Shown here: in pieces, positions 62,461 through 64,000 of the stretch
How positions within the stretch are numbered: the first letter of the stretch is position 1
How the letters are laid out: each line of letters begins with the position of its first letter
Assembly (NCBI GenBank): GCA_013397435.1
Contig: VZRG01000197.1
Span: 372,001-436,000 of the forward strand
Direction of reading: 5' to 3'
DNA length: 64,000 nucleotides
Origin: Erythrocercus mccallii
Lineage: Eukaryota > Chordata > Aves > Passeriformes > Dicruridae
The notes under the pieces: generated by a model
The model's input: the letters and a program-made list of their open reading frames with translations, nothing else
The model's database searches: none
What the model was told of the DNA's origin: nothing
Translations under genes and position numbers: made by a program

Positions 62461-64000
62461 CAGCTCCATGTAAAAGAGGTCATTTGGGTAAAGATTAGAT
62501 ACGTGAAATTACGCACTGCTAGCTGAATTCATCCTTTTCTGGCTTCATTGAAGTTTTATGTTTGGTCAGAAACTATTGTTATGCAAGTAGAAAACAAGAT
62601 AATGAAAATACTAATGGGATCACAAAAAAAGAACTGGAATACACTAGCCACCAAGTTCATCTATACCTGTTACAAAGGACTAGCTCTGGCTTCACAAATA
62701 CTTTTAAATCTTCTTTAAATTACCAATACTCTAATTTAATTATGTGTGCATGTATTGTATAATCAAATCCAGCAATCTGCCACTGGAAAAATATCAACAA
62801 GATGAAGAGGTACTTGACAGCAGTGGCATTGTGATATGTAGATGTCCAGCCCTTTGCCTTTTCTTAATTTTTTTTCTTTTTTAAACTCTGCTTTCAGCAC
62901 CAATTTAGATAAAAGGTAACAGTCCAGATACCTCTGCACATCTTGCTTATCCCTAGCACCAAGACAGACATTTGCATCAGATCTATTACTTTTTTATCAC
63001 TCTGTGATTTGGTCACTTCAGTCTTCTTTGGCAAAATTTTATAAGCACAAGTTGCTCTCTTCACTTCCAACCTTTTGAGAAACTTAGAATAGCAAAGTAA
63101 CGTAACACTAACATATGCACTCTGCTTATCCATTGTGTGTTCTAGATACAAATGTGAAGGGCCTAAAAAGAAACAATATTTTGGTGGCTGATGCTACCTT
63201 CACATAAGAAAGGGAAAAAAGTGCTTGTAAAAGGGAGGAATACTCTCTACTCCCCTCACCCTTAAATAGATATAAGGAACAGGAGAACCTAAGAGAGATT
63301 TTTTCATTTGTTTGTCTGTTTTTCCCCTGCTCAGATACTCAAATAGATGTTAAATCTCAGTCTTCTTGGCATTCCAATATTGCCAAACTATGATTGTCAT
63401 CAGTTAAGGACATCCTTACTTGAGGTCCCTTATGCCTTCAAGTCTGATATCAGAGAAAATATTTCTTGCATTTCCTTTTCAACACAGTTGCTTCACCCTA
63501 AAATAAAATGATGATTCATCAGGTTTCCTTCATGTATTTTACAAATCAGGCATCAGTTACACAAATAGGGACTGTAAGTAACATAAAATACAGAAAATAA
63601 ATGGGTTGAAAAATAATGAATAAAAGTTTTAGAAGAATAATTAAGCAGCCTTTTAGGGATTCTATTTATTTATTGACTCAAAAACCTTGAGGTTAAAAAA
63701 TTAGAGGTTCATTCCTTTTATCTCTGAATTTGTTGATTATAACTACAAGCGTTTAACATCAGTATAAATTAAAGATTTGATCCTACATAACTACTTAAAA
63801 CTTTTCATTTTGTTCATAGCAAAGGGAACTCAAGAACACTGACCCAAAAATTAACTGTAAAGAGAGTTCGAGTGATTTGTGCCTCCATTTTTGTAGGTTT
63901 GGCCAAGTACCACCTTAACCAAAGATAAAATAAGGTTATGAAGGCTTCTCACAAAAGATATAGTAAGACCTGTTTATAACAATAACAAACAATTGTTATT

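Larger units (their letters stand above)
27452..64000 (-). other. SEMA5A: SEMA5A upstream intron (at least 36.5 kb), no exon found
   Basis: The intron preceding the AVAWQCDE exon runs to the window edge. I looked on the minus strand for the expected upstream exon, which should encode a segment like VVGARNYLFRL and end LSLIQ, and found none. Large 5' introns are usual for SEMA5A. Contents: assembly gap 31876-31940, A/C tract 37486-37582, the LINE region about 41240-43430, CR1 45338-45715, an LTR 45761-46205, a CR1 3' end 54521-54640 and small tandem repeats. The stretches 32000-36200, 37600-41200, 46210-49700, 49810-54500 and 56000-64000 are otherwise AT-rich sequence in which I recognise no gene. 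A very divergent exon or a nested noncoding gene cannot be excluded by eye. Confidence 0.7.

Noticed and set aside
1..64000. CRISPR arrays, operons, phage or plasmid features, tRNA or rRNA genes
   Set aside because: None were seen. The sequence is intron-rich vertebrate DNA, and the short repeats present are microsatellites or retroelement remnants.

Overview
The window is vertebrate nuclear DNA, most likely from a bird. It is AT-rich, has no dense coding, and carries interrupted genes with GT-AG introns. It also holds CR1 LINE remnants and long terminal repeats (LTRs) resembling avian endogenous retroviruses. The bird assignment rests on the CR1 3' ends (tandem 8-base ATTCTRTG units) and on LTRs I recognise as bird-type; the species cannot be named from this.

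One protein-coding gene is supported: SEMA5A (semaphorin 5A), on the minus strand and partial at both ends. Five consecutive internal coding exons lie, in transcript order, at 27389-27451, 21593-21691, 20255-20468, 6298-6583 and 2890-3025. They total 798 bases, or exactly 266 codons. Every junction has AG/GT splice signals and compatible phase, with no stop and no frameshift. The encoded segment is the N-terminal to middle part of the sema beta-propeller, roughly residues 90-355 of a protein of about 1,070. The signal peptide and start of the sema domain should lie beyond position 64000. The rest of the sema domain, the PSI domain, the thrombospondin repeats, the membrane segment and the tail should lie below position 1.

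Layout: 1-2889 is intron. 2890-6583 holds the last two exons and a 3.3 kb intron. 6584-20254 is a 13.7 kb intron with three LTR-like elements (6786-6985, 12150-13100, 17537-18118), a CR1 3' end and simple repeats. 20255-27451 holds three exons in 7.2 kb. 27452-64000 is at least 36.5 kb of intron in which I found no exon. This last stretch has a 65-base assembly gap (31876-31940), an A/C-only tract (37486-37582), a large decayed CR1/L3-like LINE region (about 41240-43430), another CR1 fragment next to an LTR (45338-46205), and several small tandem repeats.

No bacterial, plasmid or CRISPR-type content is present. No open reading frame outside the SEMA5A exons resembles a known protein, and nearly all are chance frames in intron sequence. 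I found no strong candidate for a new biological system. The better leads are the order of the LINE fragments, an AT-rich block bounded by near-identical direct repeats, the internally deleted LTR, and two unrecognised frames that may be decayed genes.
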